The notes below the pieces were generated by a model, which saw only the letters and a program-made list of their open reading frames with translations, searched no databases and was not told where the DNA came from. Shown one piece after another: positions 1 to 12,915 of a stretch of 64,000 nucleotides of DNA. The translations under genes and the position numbers were made by a program. The DNA lies in NCBI GenBank assembly GCA_003640385.1, contig RCAB01000258.1, positions 7,047-71,046 of the forward strand. Reading direction: 5' to 3'. Every line of letters begins with the position of its first letter. Positions within the stretch are counted from its first letter, which is position 1. The DNA comes from Setaria digitata. Its lineage: Eukaryota; Nematoda; Chromadorea; Rhabditida; Setariidae.

Positions 1-3000
1 AATAATAATAATAATAATAATAATAATAATTGCAATAAATGATAGCTAATAATAAGTAACAAGAACTGATAATAAATAATGAGTGATAAATGATAATAAA
101 TTGGATGAGAGAAGTTATAAAAAAATTGGAGGATGAAAAAAATATTACTATTATCATTTACTATACATCAATTGTACTAATGATAATAGCAGAATTGAGC
201 CAAGATTTGCAGCCATGATAATAATATGAGGAAGACTAGTTGAATTAGTACTAATTAGATCAATATTTTGCACAACTTCAACAGCACTACTTTTGCTTCA
301 TTTCGTACACAGCCAAAAAGTGCTTCATTTGCTCGCCTTTTTCATTTATTTATTTCACTTTTATAAATTTTAATTTAAAAAAATCTTGAAAATGAAAAAA
401 AAAAAATAAAATCATTGCTAATTAATGATGTTAATTTAATTTGTTAAAAATTTTAAAAAATAAACCATAAAAGATATAAATTTTCCTTTTCATTGCTCTT
501 TTTCTTTGATGAAATATTTCTTGGCTTAGTGCTTGGTTATATAATGCATTGATATGCATGCAATCAATGATATGATAAGAATTTATCTTTTTTTTTTTTT
601 TTGTACTTATTATTCTTTTTACTTTTTCTAAGGTGAGCAAAAATAAATTATAAAATTTGCATGTATCAAATTTCAAAAGAATTATTGAGAAATTTCAATT
701 TTGTGATTTATAAGCCTTCTTTTTTTTTTTTTTTTTTTTTTTTTCTTTCGTCTAAAATGCTATCGCTTAGTCAAATGCTATTTATTTTTCGTTCGTTACT
801 TGTCTTATTGCCACTTTAGAGCTATTGATTTATGAAAAGAGCAACGGAAATGACAAGAAGATTAGTGATAAGTTTTAAAATCCAGGGTGATGATAAGATG
901 TAAATGAAATGACTGAATGAAAACTTAGTAAAAAGCGTCATTGATTGAAATCTTTTACAAACTTTTATAAATTCAATTTACTGAAGCAATTTTGTTTTGT
1001 TATTTTTAAAAATATAAAATATGAAATTAGAAAAAATCAGGAAAAAAATAGTCCGCTAATTAATTGGCAAATTAATTTACGAAAAACAGAAAGATAATGT
1101 AGTAAAATTAAATTGAAACTACTATAGCCCATTATGCATTTATAATTTAAAATCATAGTTTAAATTAAATTCCTTTTAAAACAAAAAAAAAAAGAATTTC
1201 TGTTAATCAATTGTAAATGATTAAATTTTTTTTTTTTAGTTTTTTCACTCTTTCTTCTTGCTCTTTTTGTTTATTTCCTTCATCTATCATTTTTAAATTT
1301 TCTAGTTCAAATAAAATTTCATCATTCTTCAATTGCACTTCTCTTCACATCATTGTCGATTAAGTTTTTTCCTTTTCGTTTTTTTTTTCTTATTTTATTT
1401 TATTTTTTCTTTTTATGAGCCTATTTATTTCAAATATATAAGAGAAAAATCAGCTCTTGATATATAAGTAATATTTTTGCGTTTTTCTTTTCTTTTCTTT
1501 CTTTCTAATCTTAATCTCAATTAATCATATACCAAATCATTCTATTTTTATACAATTTCACATTCACTTTTATTTCTTTTGTGTATGAAATAAAGTACAA
1601 TAGTGAAATATTTGTGAATTTTTTCATATCTCCAAAAAAAAGTTTGTTATTTGGGAAAAAAGAGAATAAAAAAACTTTAGAAAAAAAAAAAAACAACTAA
1701 TTAAAATTTCATGCATATAATCCAAAAAAAAAGGCAGCAAAAACAAGCAAATTTGTGTGCGCTTTATCTTTTAATTAAAAATAATAATTTCAGAATGGAA
1801 GTAAAATTTCATGTAAACAAGACTTAAGTCTTAAAATATTAAATAAGCAAATTTTGATGAGTGAAAATTGCGTCAGTCAGGGAAATAAATAAGTTATCTG
1901 TGTGTATTAATACAGGTATAATGCAATTATTATAATATAATACGGTGATAGTATCAGATAAAGAATGAAATTTAGATTTTCTAAGCATCATCAATTTGAG
2001 AAATATTTTCTCCTTTAAAATGTCATCACTTTTTTTTTTTTTTTTTTTTTTAAGTGTCATTATATCTTTAGTTAACATTTATATATCTTCATAAAGAGGA
2101 AAAAAAGAATCATTACTATTCAAATTATATGCAAATATATATTTATTTTCATGAAAATTTCCTTTCTTTTTTCCTTTTTAAATTTTCGATGAAATTAACT
2201 TTTTTTTTTCTCCCATCGTATACTGAAAAGTATTGCATAAATAGCAATTATTTTCTTAGAATATTATAATTTTTTTCATAGATGAAGAATTCTTTTATGG
2301 AAGAAAGGAAGAAATATCTCTTTTCATTTCCTTTTTTCTTTTTTTCTTCTTTCTTTTCCTTTTTTCTTTTTTTTTTTTTCAGAATTTTAAAAACTAATTA
2401 GCTCTTGCCTTTAAATTCCAATGTGAAGTGCATCATTGCGGGAAAGTGCGGCTCGGTACGAGAAGTGCTAGACGAGATAAGGTTGCTACTTGCTTGGTGT
2501 CTGGTTGATTCTTAGAGAGAGGTGAGAAGGATTGAGGGGAAGTGAAATTTTAGACTTGGAAGATTCAATTAAGTCAAACTTGGGCACTATAATATTGCAT
2601 TGTAGCTAAAAGCATTTCTTAATTAGTACTATTAGCAGGTTAAAGGTTAACGATGAAGGTAAAATTATAATTAATTATGAAATTAATTTAGTAGCATAGT
2701 TCGAGATTATTACTTCTCTTTGATAATTTTGAGACTGTTTTCTGTAAATCGTGTTACGGTAGTAATGAAAATTTCGTGCATACTTGAAAGACGGTTTACG
2801 ATCTCCTACAGTACTGATGCATGTTGCTTTTGAGATGGATTGCGATTATATACTTTTACCGTATTCCTTTCCTATTGTTTTCATTATTGCTTACATAGTT
2901 TACTTGTTTTCTTTATCCCGAAATAATTGTCCAGTGTTTTCCGGAGACTTCTTGAGAATTCGAAATGTTTGCCATTGTCAGATAACAGTCCTAAAAGTTG

Positions 3001-4130
3001 TTGCACACACGTTTTTTTTTCCATTGTTTTCATTAACTTTCCACTGTTTTATTATTTATTTATTTTTTTTTTCCGTCTCACTTATACATTTTTAGCAATA
3101 GTGCTTAATTAATTAAGACTAAAGAGTTATAGCTAAAGCTGAGAAAGATGTATTATGGTACTGGTTGATTTTTCTTCATTTTTATTTCACTTTTACCAAT
3201 CATTTTTTTTTCTTTCCTATTTCTTTTATCAAATTTTAGCAGTGATGGCTAATTAATTAAATTTGTAGGTGAAGGTGAAATTTAGGAAAAATAATAATAG
3301 AAAAAGAGTGATTACTTATAATCAGTGAAATGTCATGATATTATCAAAATTATCTAACAGCAAAACTCATTCATCACTAAAACCATCGAATCTGTCCTAC
3401 ATAAGGACACTTTTGGAATTTCTTCTTTTGCTTCTTTCTTAGTTGTTTATACCAATCTATCCTTCTTATTTGTTTGTTTTCTTTTTTTTTTTTACTTTCA
3501 TAAAAAAATTTTTTTTTCATTTTTTCGTTTTATTTTCTCATATCGTTTTATTTTGTTTTCTTTTTTTTTTTTTTCCCCTGTCATATTATTCTCATATGTG
3601 CTTTTGACTTCATTTATCTTTTTCTACTTTTTTTTTTTTTTTGCAATATTTTCATTTGAGGAAAAGAGAGATAGGAAAAAGAGAGTGAAGAGATTTACTT
3701 TATCAGTAATTAATAGGAAAAATTGAAGAAAATAATTTATTGTTTGGTATTTAGTAAAGTTTTCGTCCCATTGGTTTAAATAAATTTTTTTAAATGAAGT
3801 ATTTCATAGGAAATAATTAAAGGTGAAAAATGAACGAAAATTATTTCTTATAAAAAAAAAGCAATTGTTTTTTTTTTTTTTTTCTGTAGAGCAAGAAAAT
3901 TATTTTTATTTTCATATTTTTCTGATAAAATATTTTTTTTTTTTTTTTTTGTCTTAAAAGGTTACTTTCAGAGTTAATCATTATTCTTATTTAATGAATT
4001 TTTTTTTTTTTATCATAATGGATTATGAATTGCTTTCAACAATCTTTGTTTTTGTTTTGTAATGTTTATAGCAGACATCTTTTTTCCTAATTAATTTGCA
4101 CGAAATCAAAATTCTGCTTCTTTTTTTTTT
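1..4130. other. Upstream non-coding region, no gene seen
   Basis: No exon with a recognisable protein family was found on either strand. The stretch begins with an AAT microsatellite (about 1-30) and holds many A or T homopolymers of 10-24 bases. A relatively GC-richer patch at about 2400-2570 follows a poly-pyrimidine run ending in TTTCAG near 2380. It could be a non-coding 5' exon or control region of the dehydrogenase locus that starts at 4141. Open frames here are low-complexity and unsupported. Confidence 0.6.
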
Positions 4131-4140
4131 TTTTTTTAGC
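4131..4140 (+). promoter_or_regulatory. Putative spliced-leader acceptor of the SDR gene
   Basis: A long T tract ends in TTTTTTTAG, with AG at 4138-4139, one base before the ATG at 4141. No upstream coding exon is seen, so trans-splicing of a leader is the simplest reading. Confidence 0.6.
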
Positions 4141-4926
4141 ATGGCTGAAAAAAATGAAAATTATAATAAATTCAAACGAACAATACTTATTACGGGTTCA
4201 ACAGATGGCATTGGTCGACAAACAGCTTTGGAATTAGCTGTACGAAATGTAAGTTTCATATATTTTTATTTCTAAAGGAGTGAAAAAAAAAAGTTGCCAT
4301 TTTATACAAATCCCTTAGGAATAACAATGCGTATATAACTGTGTATGGAAGAAGCGTTTATTGAAATAGATGATTAGCTTCGACTAATTAAGTGCATTTT
4401 TTTTTTCGATTTTTCTTCCTTCTTTTTTTTTTTGAATTTTAATTGCATTAAAAAAGTGGATAAATGTAATCTCAAAATTATTAATTTCAATAAAATTCAA
4501 TTTTTACCATTTCTTCTTTGATTTAGGTTTAAAGTGCATATTTTTTGTTCATTCTTATTTAAACCAATTAGTAATTAGATGTATTTCTTGAGAGTGTAGT
4601 ATTTCATGATATGGATGAAAATGTGTATAATATTTTTAGAAAGAAAACTTCGTTATTGTGCATGGCAGAAATGTTGAAAAATGTAAAGCAGCCATTGATT
4701 ATATTATGCGTGAAGGAAAATTATCGGATAAATCAAATCTTGATTATGTTGTTGCCGACTTTTCGGACTTGAAAGAGGTTGAGAAATACGGTTTTCTTTA
4801 AAGTGCATTTATATGCTGTAATTTTAACTTTTGTATAATTTTCAAAATTTTATATGTTAGTTTTATCCTTCAATATTTTATCTCAATTGCAACAAACTAA
4901 AATTTCTTGATCTTATCTTCGTTACT

Positions 4927-4962
<36 letters not shown>

Positions 4963-7246
4963 GGTTTCTGATTTGGCTACTGAAGTTGAGAAACGTTTTC
5001 CACAATTGAATGTTCTACTGTGTAACGCTGGTGTTCTTTTGCCGAAAAGAACAGAAAGTCGAAATGGATTAGAATTAACTTTCCAGGTAAGCATTTTATA
5101 AATATGTCTGAAAATATTCCAGATTTTCTTCTTATCCTTTTCTAGATAATATTTTGCCTTTACTTGACCGTTTAAAACTCATTTTACATATTTTATAATA
5201 TCAGATAACTATGTTTGTTCACTTTTCTTCTTAATTATGTTGTGTAATAGGTTGTTTATTTATTGATGGTGCTTTGTATATTAATTTATTGTTTAACGTG
5301 AAAATTTTCACGGCGTATAGTATACTAAAACAGTTTGAGTGAAAAAACTTGACGGATGTTAAAAGGAAGATAGGAATGAGCGGAGTTTAAAAACTTCAAA
5401 TGAACACTATTAATTCACACAACATGTCTAATAAATAGCTTTAAGAAGTTTTTTATGTTACACTACTAGATGTGAAAGCGTTAAGAAGGTTTTTAGGTTT
5501 ATGCGTTTATGCCTAAATTTTATGCTTAAAAAAAAAAAAAAAAAAATCAGTGATGTTACTAGCAGGTTCAGTGGCTAGACTAAGAATTACTTAAAAATTA
5601 TGGCTAATATAAATGCTTCACCTTCCAAGTTTCCGACATCGAAATGTATATTCTTCATTTTGATATCAGCTTCAAAAGACTTTTTTATTCATTATCTCGT
5701 TACTTATGTTTGAAATTTGCATTTTCAGTATCATGCATGAAGAAAACTTGTAGTTTGATTCGAATCTTTTTTAATTCGTTTAACCGAGCAAATCATGTGG
5801 TATTATGTAATTTGCTCTTCTGCATTTATTTTTTATTTCGAATGGTTATAAATAAGTGTAGCTACTTGATTTTGTATATAATCAAAATATTGTGATTCTT
5901 TAACTTTTTGCCTGCTAGTGATAAATTGTTTCATGCTCTTAGTATTTCCCTATTTTTGTTATCTGTTTAACCGTGTTTTTGTCGTTCCAGTTGAAGCCTT
6001 TCAGATTAATCATTTGGCACATTTCCTAATCATAAATCGTTTACTTGAACTATTAAAAGAAAATCAACCTTCAAGGGTTATCATCGTCAGTAGCAGTCTT
6101 CACAGCTGGCAAGTTTTTTTTCATTTTTTTTTTTTTTTTAAATATAATCTTACTTTTGTCCATCATTTTCATGATTAATAAAGAAAAAAGAAAACCTATT
6201 ATAAAAATTATTCTTTGAAAAGATTCTCAATAATACTGTTTGTGTCCTCATAATCACGTTTTGCCTTTATTGTCGATTTAGGTTATAGTTTTATTCTTTT
6301 ATTAATTTACCGAATGTTATAGTGTTAGCCGTCGATGGTAATCAGATTTTTGAAAGAAATGAAAGATGAGAAAGAAGGAAGAAAAATAGATATTGCTAAA
6401 GAGAGGAAGATCCCATGGAGGATTAGAAGGTTGGAGATAAATAGCTGGAAATAAAAAGTAGAAAAGAAGTCGAAAAAGCAGGTTGTCTGAATAAATCAAA
6501 GTTTTTTTGCAATCTTCCATAAAAATGGTATAAAATTTCACAAATACTTTTTTTAGGCATAAAATTGATTGGAAAGATGTGATGGCGGAGCGAGAATATG
6601 AGAAATACCTTCAATTTTCGAGGACGAAATTAATGAATCATTTAACGTCATTTGCACTTCATCGTCTTTTGGTTAGGCAAGGATGTCAATTTCGGGTTAC
6701 CTCCAATGTCATTGATCTGGGGAATACGGAACCACGGGGTCGAAGGTAAGATTTTGGTGAATTTTGAACAAAACGAATCAAATCCACTTATTAATGTACT
6801 ATTTTAGTACATAAAGATTTGACTGGACGAAGTAAGCATGTAGATGTGGATACAATAACTACAAATAATAAGATTTGAAGGTTTCCTTTAGTAAATAATT
6901 TTGTACTCATTCACTTTTGGTGAGATTTCTTAAAATATATTGGTAGATTTGGTAAATTTTCAGATCCCGAAGTACTTCGCTCTCTTCCTCAGATACAGCA
7001 TTACTGCTGAGTAGTGGTGTTGGAACACTGTTAACACTGATTGAATCACCTGCACTGGAAAATGTTAGCGGTAAATATTTTGATTGCCATGGAAAACAAA
7101 CACGCAGTGGCTCAGATGCAACCGATGAGCGATTACAGCAGAAATTGTGGGAATTAAGTGAACAGTTGTGTAAAGATTATCTTAATTCTAATTCATCTAT
7201 TTCTGCAAATTGTGCTAGCAATGATGTGCATTGTAGTAAGCGATAA
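4141..7246 (+). CDS. Short-chain dehydrogenase/reductase, shared 5' exons plus 3' cassette A
   Basis: Exons 4141-4248, 4640-4777, 4964-5086, 6005-6108, 6557-6745 and 6964-7246 give about 314 aa in consistent phase. The protein is a classical SDR of the retinol dehydrogenase/WWOX-like type, expected to be an NAD(P)-dependent oxidoreductase. The dinucleotide motif TGSTDGIG spans residues 18-25 and the NAG motif is C-N-A-G at 102-105. The Ser motif is VSSS at 151-154. The active-site Tyr of YxxxK is replaced: residues 178-182 read F-S-R-T-K, encoded ttt-tcg-agg-acg-aaa. The usual PG after the next strand reads LG. Intron 4 has a GC donor (GCAAGT at 6109) that rejoins a split Trp codon. These losses suggest a catalytically impaired or non-enzymatic isoform. 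Exons 1-3 also match in phase to a second 3' half at 8471. The substrate is unknown. Confidence 0.85.
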
Positions 7247-8470
7247 GATAAGCAGAATGATATAAATGTATTAGAATAATAATGTGATCGATAGATAATG
7301 TGATGCTAATAATTAAGAGCTTTTAATTTCACCTCACCATTTGTAGCAATTTTCTTTTTTTTTTTTTTTTTTGCGGGTTTCTTTTTTTTTTTTTATTACA
7401 AATAGATTTTGTTTTCATTTTTTAATCCTGGAACAGTGCGACAAATTCTTTGTTAGCTATAAAAATTCATTAAAATTGCAAAAAAAAAAAAAAAACGGCT
7501 TTTTCTATTTCTCTTAACAATGAAATGAAATTACTTATTAGTAGTTGAAAATTTTTTTTTTCAAAATGTCAACAGTTATTTCTGAATTAATTAATATACA
7601 GTGATTTTGAGAAGAATTTTGATAATTTTAAATTATTGAATTTGAGGTTTTTATCACTTTGTCGTGCTTTTACAAGATGCCTTTCATTTTCATTTTCTGA
7701 TCTCATAATTCTCTCGTCTTTCACTCGTGCTACTTATATGTTAAAGAAAAGAGAATTGGTAACATTTATTTGGGAATTTTTCATTTTCGAAATCTCATTC
7801 GAAACTTTTAACGTAACTTCTAAAAGAATGGAAAATGACATTTTATAATGCGCTGTATCTCTCTTTTCATGCTTGTAGAACATAACAATTGAAAAGGGAA
7901 TTTAATTAACATAATCTTTGATCTGCAAAAATTCATTTTTTTGAATTTTCCTACTCCAAATTGTCTTACTTCACTAAAATCTAGAAAAAAAAAAAAATCA
8001 TAATATATTTTTCTTGTCAGCAAAGAAAAGAAAAAAAAACCAAAATTCATTTCTTTTGTCCCTTTTGAAATGATTCAAGATTTGTTTATTAACAATTCTT
8101 TTCTTTTTTTATTGAATTGTTCCACATCAATTTATGCCATTAACTCTTGAGTATTTCATAATTGCTATTTTTTTTTTTTTTTTTTTTTTCGTTTCTAAAT
8201 GTTAATATGTTATGTAAATTGTAACCAATAATGGCTCACTTTTCACCAAAAACAATCTAATCATGTCGAAAGATGAATGGATAAGATCGAAATTATTTTG
8301 TTTCGACCTCGATAAAAAATTATTTAATTTTACACTTCAAGTGTTTGTGCTATGCCAATGATACTTATAAAAGTAAAGCTAATTCAAATCTCACTTGAGC
8401 TAAAAAAAAGAAAAAAAAAAAAAAAAAAACTAGATGAAAAGAAAGTAAAAAATATTTTGGTTCATCACAG
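7247..8470 (+). other. Inter-cassette intron/intergenic spacer
   Basis: This is A/T homopolymer-rich DNA between the two dehydrogenase 3' halves. I looked for a second set of 5' SDR exons (glycine motif, NAG motif) and found none. That favours the downstream half being an alternative 3' end of the same gene. No AATAAA was noticed just after the cassette A stop. Confidence 0.55.
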
Positions 8471-9799
8471 GTGAATTACCTCGCGCCTTATATTCTGTCC
8501 AGATCGTTGTTCACATTGCTGAAGAATAATACTCCATCACGATTGGTTCTTGTAAGCAGTATTTGCTATGAGTGGTTTGTTTGCTTGTTTTATTTTTTAT
8601 TTCTTTTTTTTTTTCAACTTTTTTTTTCTCATTTGTACTTTTCGTACTTTATTTTATTATTTAATGACTGGATTCTGTAAAAGAAAATGAAATTTTGTAG
8701 GAAAAAAAAAAACTAAAAACTTTTACTTTCTATATAATATGGATAATTTTTTTCTTGCTGTAATACTGAATTTTAATTATGATAAAAAAAAAGTGTCGAA
8801 AAATTTAATTAAAGGAAGAAAAGAATTATGGAATTTGCATTTACTGATGGCTGAATGAATGAGTATTAAAATGTCAGATGATAATTTAATATTTATTTAT
8901 TATTTAATGTTTGTTTTTTATAATTTAATATTTATTTGCCTACTTTCAAGAAAACATCAATTCAAGAAGGGAAAAGGGGGAGGGGATTTACGCTATCAAT
9001 AGTGAAATTAGGTATTTATTAATTTCAGGTATCCCCTAGATTGGTCAGATTTGGAAAGTACTAAAAGCTATGAGAAATATACGCAGTACTCACGTACAAA
9101 ACTTATGATTCACATGTTGACATTTAAATTGGCTCGTCTTTTTGGTGATTCTGGGGTTACCTGTAACGTTCTTGAACCAGGTGTCATCGAGACGAAACTT
9201 CTACGGTAGGTGCTATGAATACATCTTTTAAAATGGAACATTTAATATTGTTCAGATTTGCTGGCGATAAAATTTCCCTTTGAAATGTGATTAATTTGGA
9301 AAATTCAAGTAAGTTATTAAAATGTTCCTATCAAAATTAAGATATCCAAGTCATTATTATAAATGTTCCGTATGATTTCAAGCTTATACTGATATTCAAA
9401 TGTCCCCAGTTTCAATGTCCTGGACATGTGTGATTTTCATTTATGGTTGTCATGTTTTATGCGTATTTAATCGAACTATTTCAATCATAAATTATTGGTA
9501 TTTAATCTCATCATTTTCATATTTATGCAAACTTCACTAAGATTGTTTTAATCGAAATTTTAACAAATTTCAGAGCTGGTGGTTACAGTGGAGCTCCAGT
9601 TAGTGAAGGAACTCGTGCTTGTGTCTTTTTGTGCACATCTGACAATGTGACCAATATCAGTGGTGCTTACTACGACAACAATTGTAAACGTGTCACCAAA
9701 CTATTCAAAGATTCAGTAGATGGTAAGCAACAGGAAGATCTATGGCAACTAACCGAAAAATTGTGCGAAGAGAAAGGCATTAAACTTCCGAAATTCTGA
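8471..9799 (+). CDS. SDR alternative 3' cassette B (catalytic Tyr intact)
   Basis: Exons 8471-8574, 9029-9205 and 9574-9799 encode 168 aa, ending in TGA. They cover only the C-terminal half of an SDR: a VNYLAPYIL helix, VSS Ser motif, Y-S-R-T-K active site and an EPGVIET segment with the canonical PG. The first exon is 104 nt, starts in phase 0 and splits a Trp codon as TG|G, exactly like cassette A's first exon. Joined to exons 1-3 (4141-5086) it would give a 291-aa enzyme with Tyr178 and Lys182 at the same positions as Phe178 and Lys182 in cassette A. No N-terminal exons of its own are visible. Two readings are possible: an alternative 3' end of one gene (favoured) or a 5'-truncated tandem duplicate. 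The downstream AATAAA at 10192 supports it being the terminal exon set. Confidence 0.8.
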
Positions 9800-10191
9800 T
9801 TTTTTTTTTTCCGCTTTACTTTGCTTTACTTTGTCTGGTATTAAAGAGCTGTTCCTTTCCTACTTTTTGAACGTTATCATTTGATTTTCCTGCTTATATA
9901 TATATACATATCTGTCCTTCAGCCTATATTAACTGGATTTATAAATTTCTTTCTTTTTTTTTTGAACACTATAAAAGCCATCAAATCTTCGTTACAATAT
10001 AGCTTTTCATCTTATCAGACTTATCATTGTTTTTGAAAGAAATGATTTAAATAATTCTCTCAAGTTTCACCAGAAGAAGAAAGATATGTTTATGTTTGAT
10101 AATTCGTTAGTTATGTTAACTTTTCTTTGTTGGATAAATTTGGGCAGAGTTTTGCATTTGTTTTCTCTTCTGCTTTATGATGTTAAAAATC

Positions 10192-10197
10192 AATAAA
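10192..10197 (+). terminator. Polyadenylation signal AATAAA after SDR cassette B
   Basis: AATAAA lies about 393 nt after the cassette B stop and about 160 nt before the next ATG on the same strand. The distance is long for a nematode 3' UTR but it is a perfect hexamer. Confidence 0.4.
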
Positions 10198-10359
10198 TTC
10201 AATTTTTTCCTTCGAAGAGCTGTTCAATTTTAAACAATCTTTTTATTTTTTCATTTGCATTTGCTAGAAAAAGTGACGAATTCGGTTTGTTTAGATACGT
10301 TGCTTGGAATTTATCCAAATCAAAAAAAAAAAAAAAAAAAAAAAAAGTCCGGAAATATT

Positions 10360-12100
10360 ATGGTATTCATGAAGTATGGTGGTATTTTAAACAACAGAAT
10401 AATTACTGCTCATATTATGCAGATGATTAAGACAACTGTACGGATGAGTGGAAGTGAAGAATTTCTAACCGACGTTGAAATAGCCGAAAATATCTGCGAT
10501 TCTCAATTTATTCGTCCGATGAGAATGAAATTTAAAAGAGTTGGTAGTTTTATTCATTTTTTTTTTTTTTGTTGTTGTTATTAACAGATGGGATTTCATC
10601 ACGTTGATTATTTGTTTTAAATTGCTTTCATTTCGGATTGCTTACATAGAGATGAACGTGAAAATAATCAAACACTTATTTTTTTCTTTTAGTTTCTGTC
10701 TTCAATAATGACATTTTTCTAAATGTTTTTCTCTTTAATTTGAAATTTAGATTTAAGCTTTATGAAAAACGATTTTAGGGTAATAAGCTGTTCCACTGGG
10801 ATCTTATTCTACGTCATGATAGTGTTGCATGTATATTATATCACAAGGAGAAACAATCATTACTGTTTGTGAAACAATTTCGACCAGGTAAGCATGCATA
10901 TTTGCTTGATTTGCCATTTATTTCGAGAAATATTTGATCAAAAATGGCCCAAATGGTTTGAGAATTTTTAATTTTTGTAATTTCAATAATTTTGCAGTTT
11001 TTGTCTCTCGAAATAAATGGCAAATGGCAAATCTACAGACTACTGAAGTCTTATAATTTGATCTGGTTGTAGTGAAGGAAACAGAAACTTCCCCGATTTT
11101 TTAAATTTAGGAATTAAAAATTTGGAGCTATTTGACAATAGTAGTGTCTTTTTGTTCATACTAATGAAAGAACAAAACAGTTCTTAGAGATTAAAATTTA
11201 TTGCTTTAAAAGAAGATATTATTATGTCATAATTAGTTAATACGAATTTACGCTTCAGTTGAAATTGTCAATCTGTTAAATATTTCGACTCTAATAGATT
11301 TAATTATTCAATAATAAGTTTGGACAACTTTATTGCTTTCAGCAGTTTATATAGCAAAAGTACGTAAAATGGATGAAAACATGAACAGAAAATGGAATGA
11401 AATAAATTGGTTAAAATATCCGATAAGCATGGGGGAAACAATCGAACTATGTGCCGGTATTGTCGATAAGCCGAATAGTAGTACGCGGAGGCATATGCAA
11501 GAAGAAATTCTCGAAGAATGTGGCTATAAAGTCAATGAAATGGACATTCAGAGTATAAAAACATTTGTGTAGGTATTTCGGATTATAATTTTCTAAAGTA
11601 GTGGGATTTTTTGTAACTGATTGTAGAAATAAAATTTTAAGTAATATAATGGTATTGATTAGTTTTGGAAACTGATAAATGTTTTTTGTTTATTGTAGAA
11701 CAGGTGTTGGTTCGTCGGGTGCTCGGCAAGAATTATTCTATGCTGAAATTGATGAAACGATGAAAGTTAGTGAAGGAGGTGGTGTGGATTCTGAAAAAAT
11801 TGATAAGGTATTTTTCGGTTCTTGATCTGGTGAACAATCATTGTTTCGTATCTAGTTGCTGGATTACAGGTTTAATTTGAAAGTACTGGAAGCAGTTTGG
11901 CAGTTCCACCTCTTTAATTTCTAGATCTCAACAGAAATTTTACAACTACTTCCAATTCATTTACGGATTGAGCACGCACATGCTTCTTTCAGGTTTTCAT
12001 GACGGTGTCTGAAGCGCATAAGTACTGTGATCAGGACGAAGTGTCAAGTTCATCCGGATTGCTTTATGGTTTGATGTGGTTTTTTAAAAATCGAATGTAA
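10360..12100 (+). CDS. NUDT14: NUDT14-like UDP-sugar diphosphatase (Nudix hydrolase)
   Basis: Exons 10360-10539, 10779-10887, 11343-11568, 11699-11807 and 11993-12100 give 243 aa in phase. The family hydrolyses nucleoside diphosphate sugars such as UDP-glucose to UMP and sugar-1-phosphate, with Mg2+ bound by the Nudix box. Here the box runs from Gly135 to Tyr158 (GIVDKP...EEILEECGY), with metal-ligand glutamates at 151, 154 and 155. It is one residue longer than the general GX5EX7REUXEEXGU pattern, which also holds for NUDT14. FVKQFRPAVY before the box and TGVGSSGARQELFYAE after it are family hallmarks. The start is the first ATG after a 22-base A run at 10323-10346. A CTAG acceptor near 10270 may mark the leader site. 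The next gene converges from the other strand. Confidence 0.85.
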
Positions 12101-12915
12101 ATGAGCCCTGAAGGTTGAAAATATAGGGTCTTTTCAAGAATTTTTTTTCTTTTTACTAGAACTTTCGATATTTCCAGGATGGGTATGCTTGTTAAAGGTT
12201 AACATTTGACATTAAAACTCTACAGTATGTATATGGAAATAGTGCAATTTCGCTCAGGAGAAATTTAAGAAACTAGCTAGAAAAAAGAGTCACGAAATCC
12301 TAAACAGAATCTTTAAAACCTGGCACATAGAACATAGGGGCTGAATTAAAATAAAATGCTGAACAGATAGGACAGATAGTTCCATATTTCGTAGATGGAA
12401 GTAAAGAGCGAAAGGTCTAAGTTGAATGTATGGTTTTTTTTTTCGTTTTACAGTATGTATATATATATATATATAATACATGTTTAATATTTTATTCTTT
12501 TTTAACACTGTGAAATGGTAGAGGCAGTTATAGGTAGCGAAGTAGTGAAAATACTTAACATAAAAATCAACCAAGATGACAGCATAACAAGTATTCGGAT
12601 AAATACAAATTACAAAGAAAGTTAAAGGCACATGGCGAGGAGCAAATTCGAAAAAAAAAATGGAGATAACATAGAATACAAAGAACAATATATGCCGACG
12701 ATACAATCGAAATATTAAGAACTACTTAAAAGATTTGTTCAACTATCCTTTCAAAAATTTATTTTAATTATTAGAATTTGGTATATTATTAAACATTTCC
12801 GTTCCTAGTTTGATTAATCATGATTTAATTTTAAATTTTAAGAACTTTTTCTTCGTTTCTTGTTAAATTATTGTCAAAGACATCAAACTACATCATCATT
12901 AAAGAAAATCGTGTT
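12101..12915. other. Convergent 3' intergenic region
   Basis: This is the spacer between the NUDT14-like gene (+) and kindlin (-). It holds a TA microsatellite at about 12457-12475 and no supported exon. A minus-strand open frame across 12290-12706 reads through the TA repeat and lacks any family signature. Confidence 0.6.

Noticed and set aside
2784..3095. 103-aa plus-strand open frame with hydrophobic residues
   Set aside because: Composition is Phe/Leu/Ile from T-rich DNA, there is no recognisable family, and the start is a non-ATG codon.
4897..5094. 65-aa minus-strand frame with a poly-Lys tail
   Set aside because: It is antisense to SDR exon 3, and the poly-Lys is a T homopolymer on the plus strand.
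12290..12706. 138-aa minus-strand open frame
   Set aside because: It reads through a TA microsatellite and poly-A tracts in a convergent 3' region. No domain signature and no splice or leader context.
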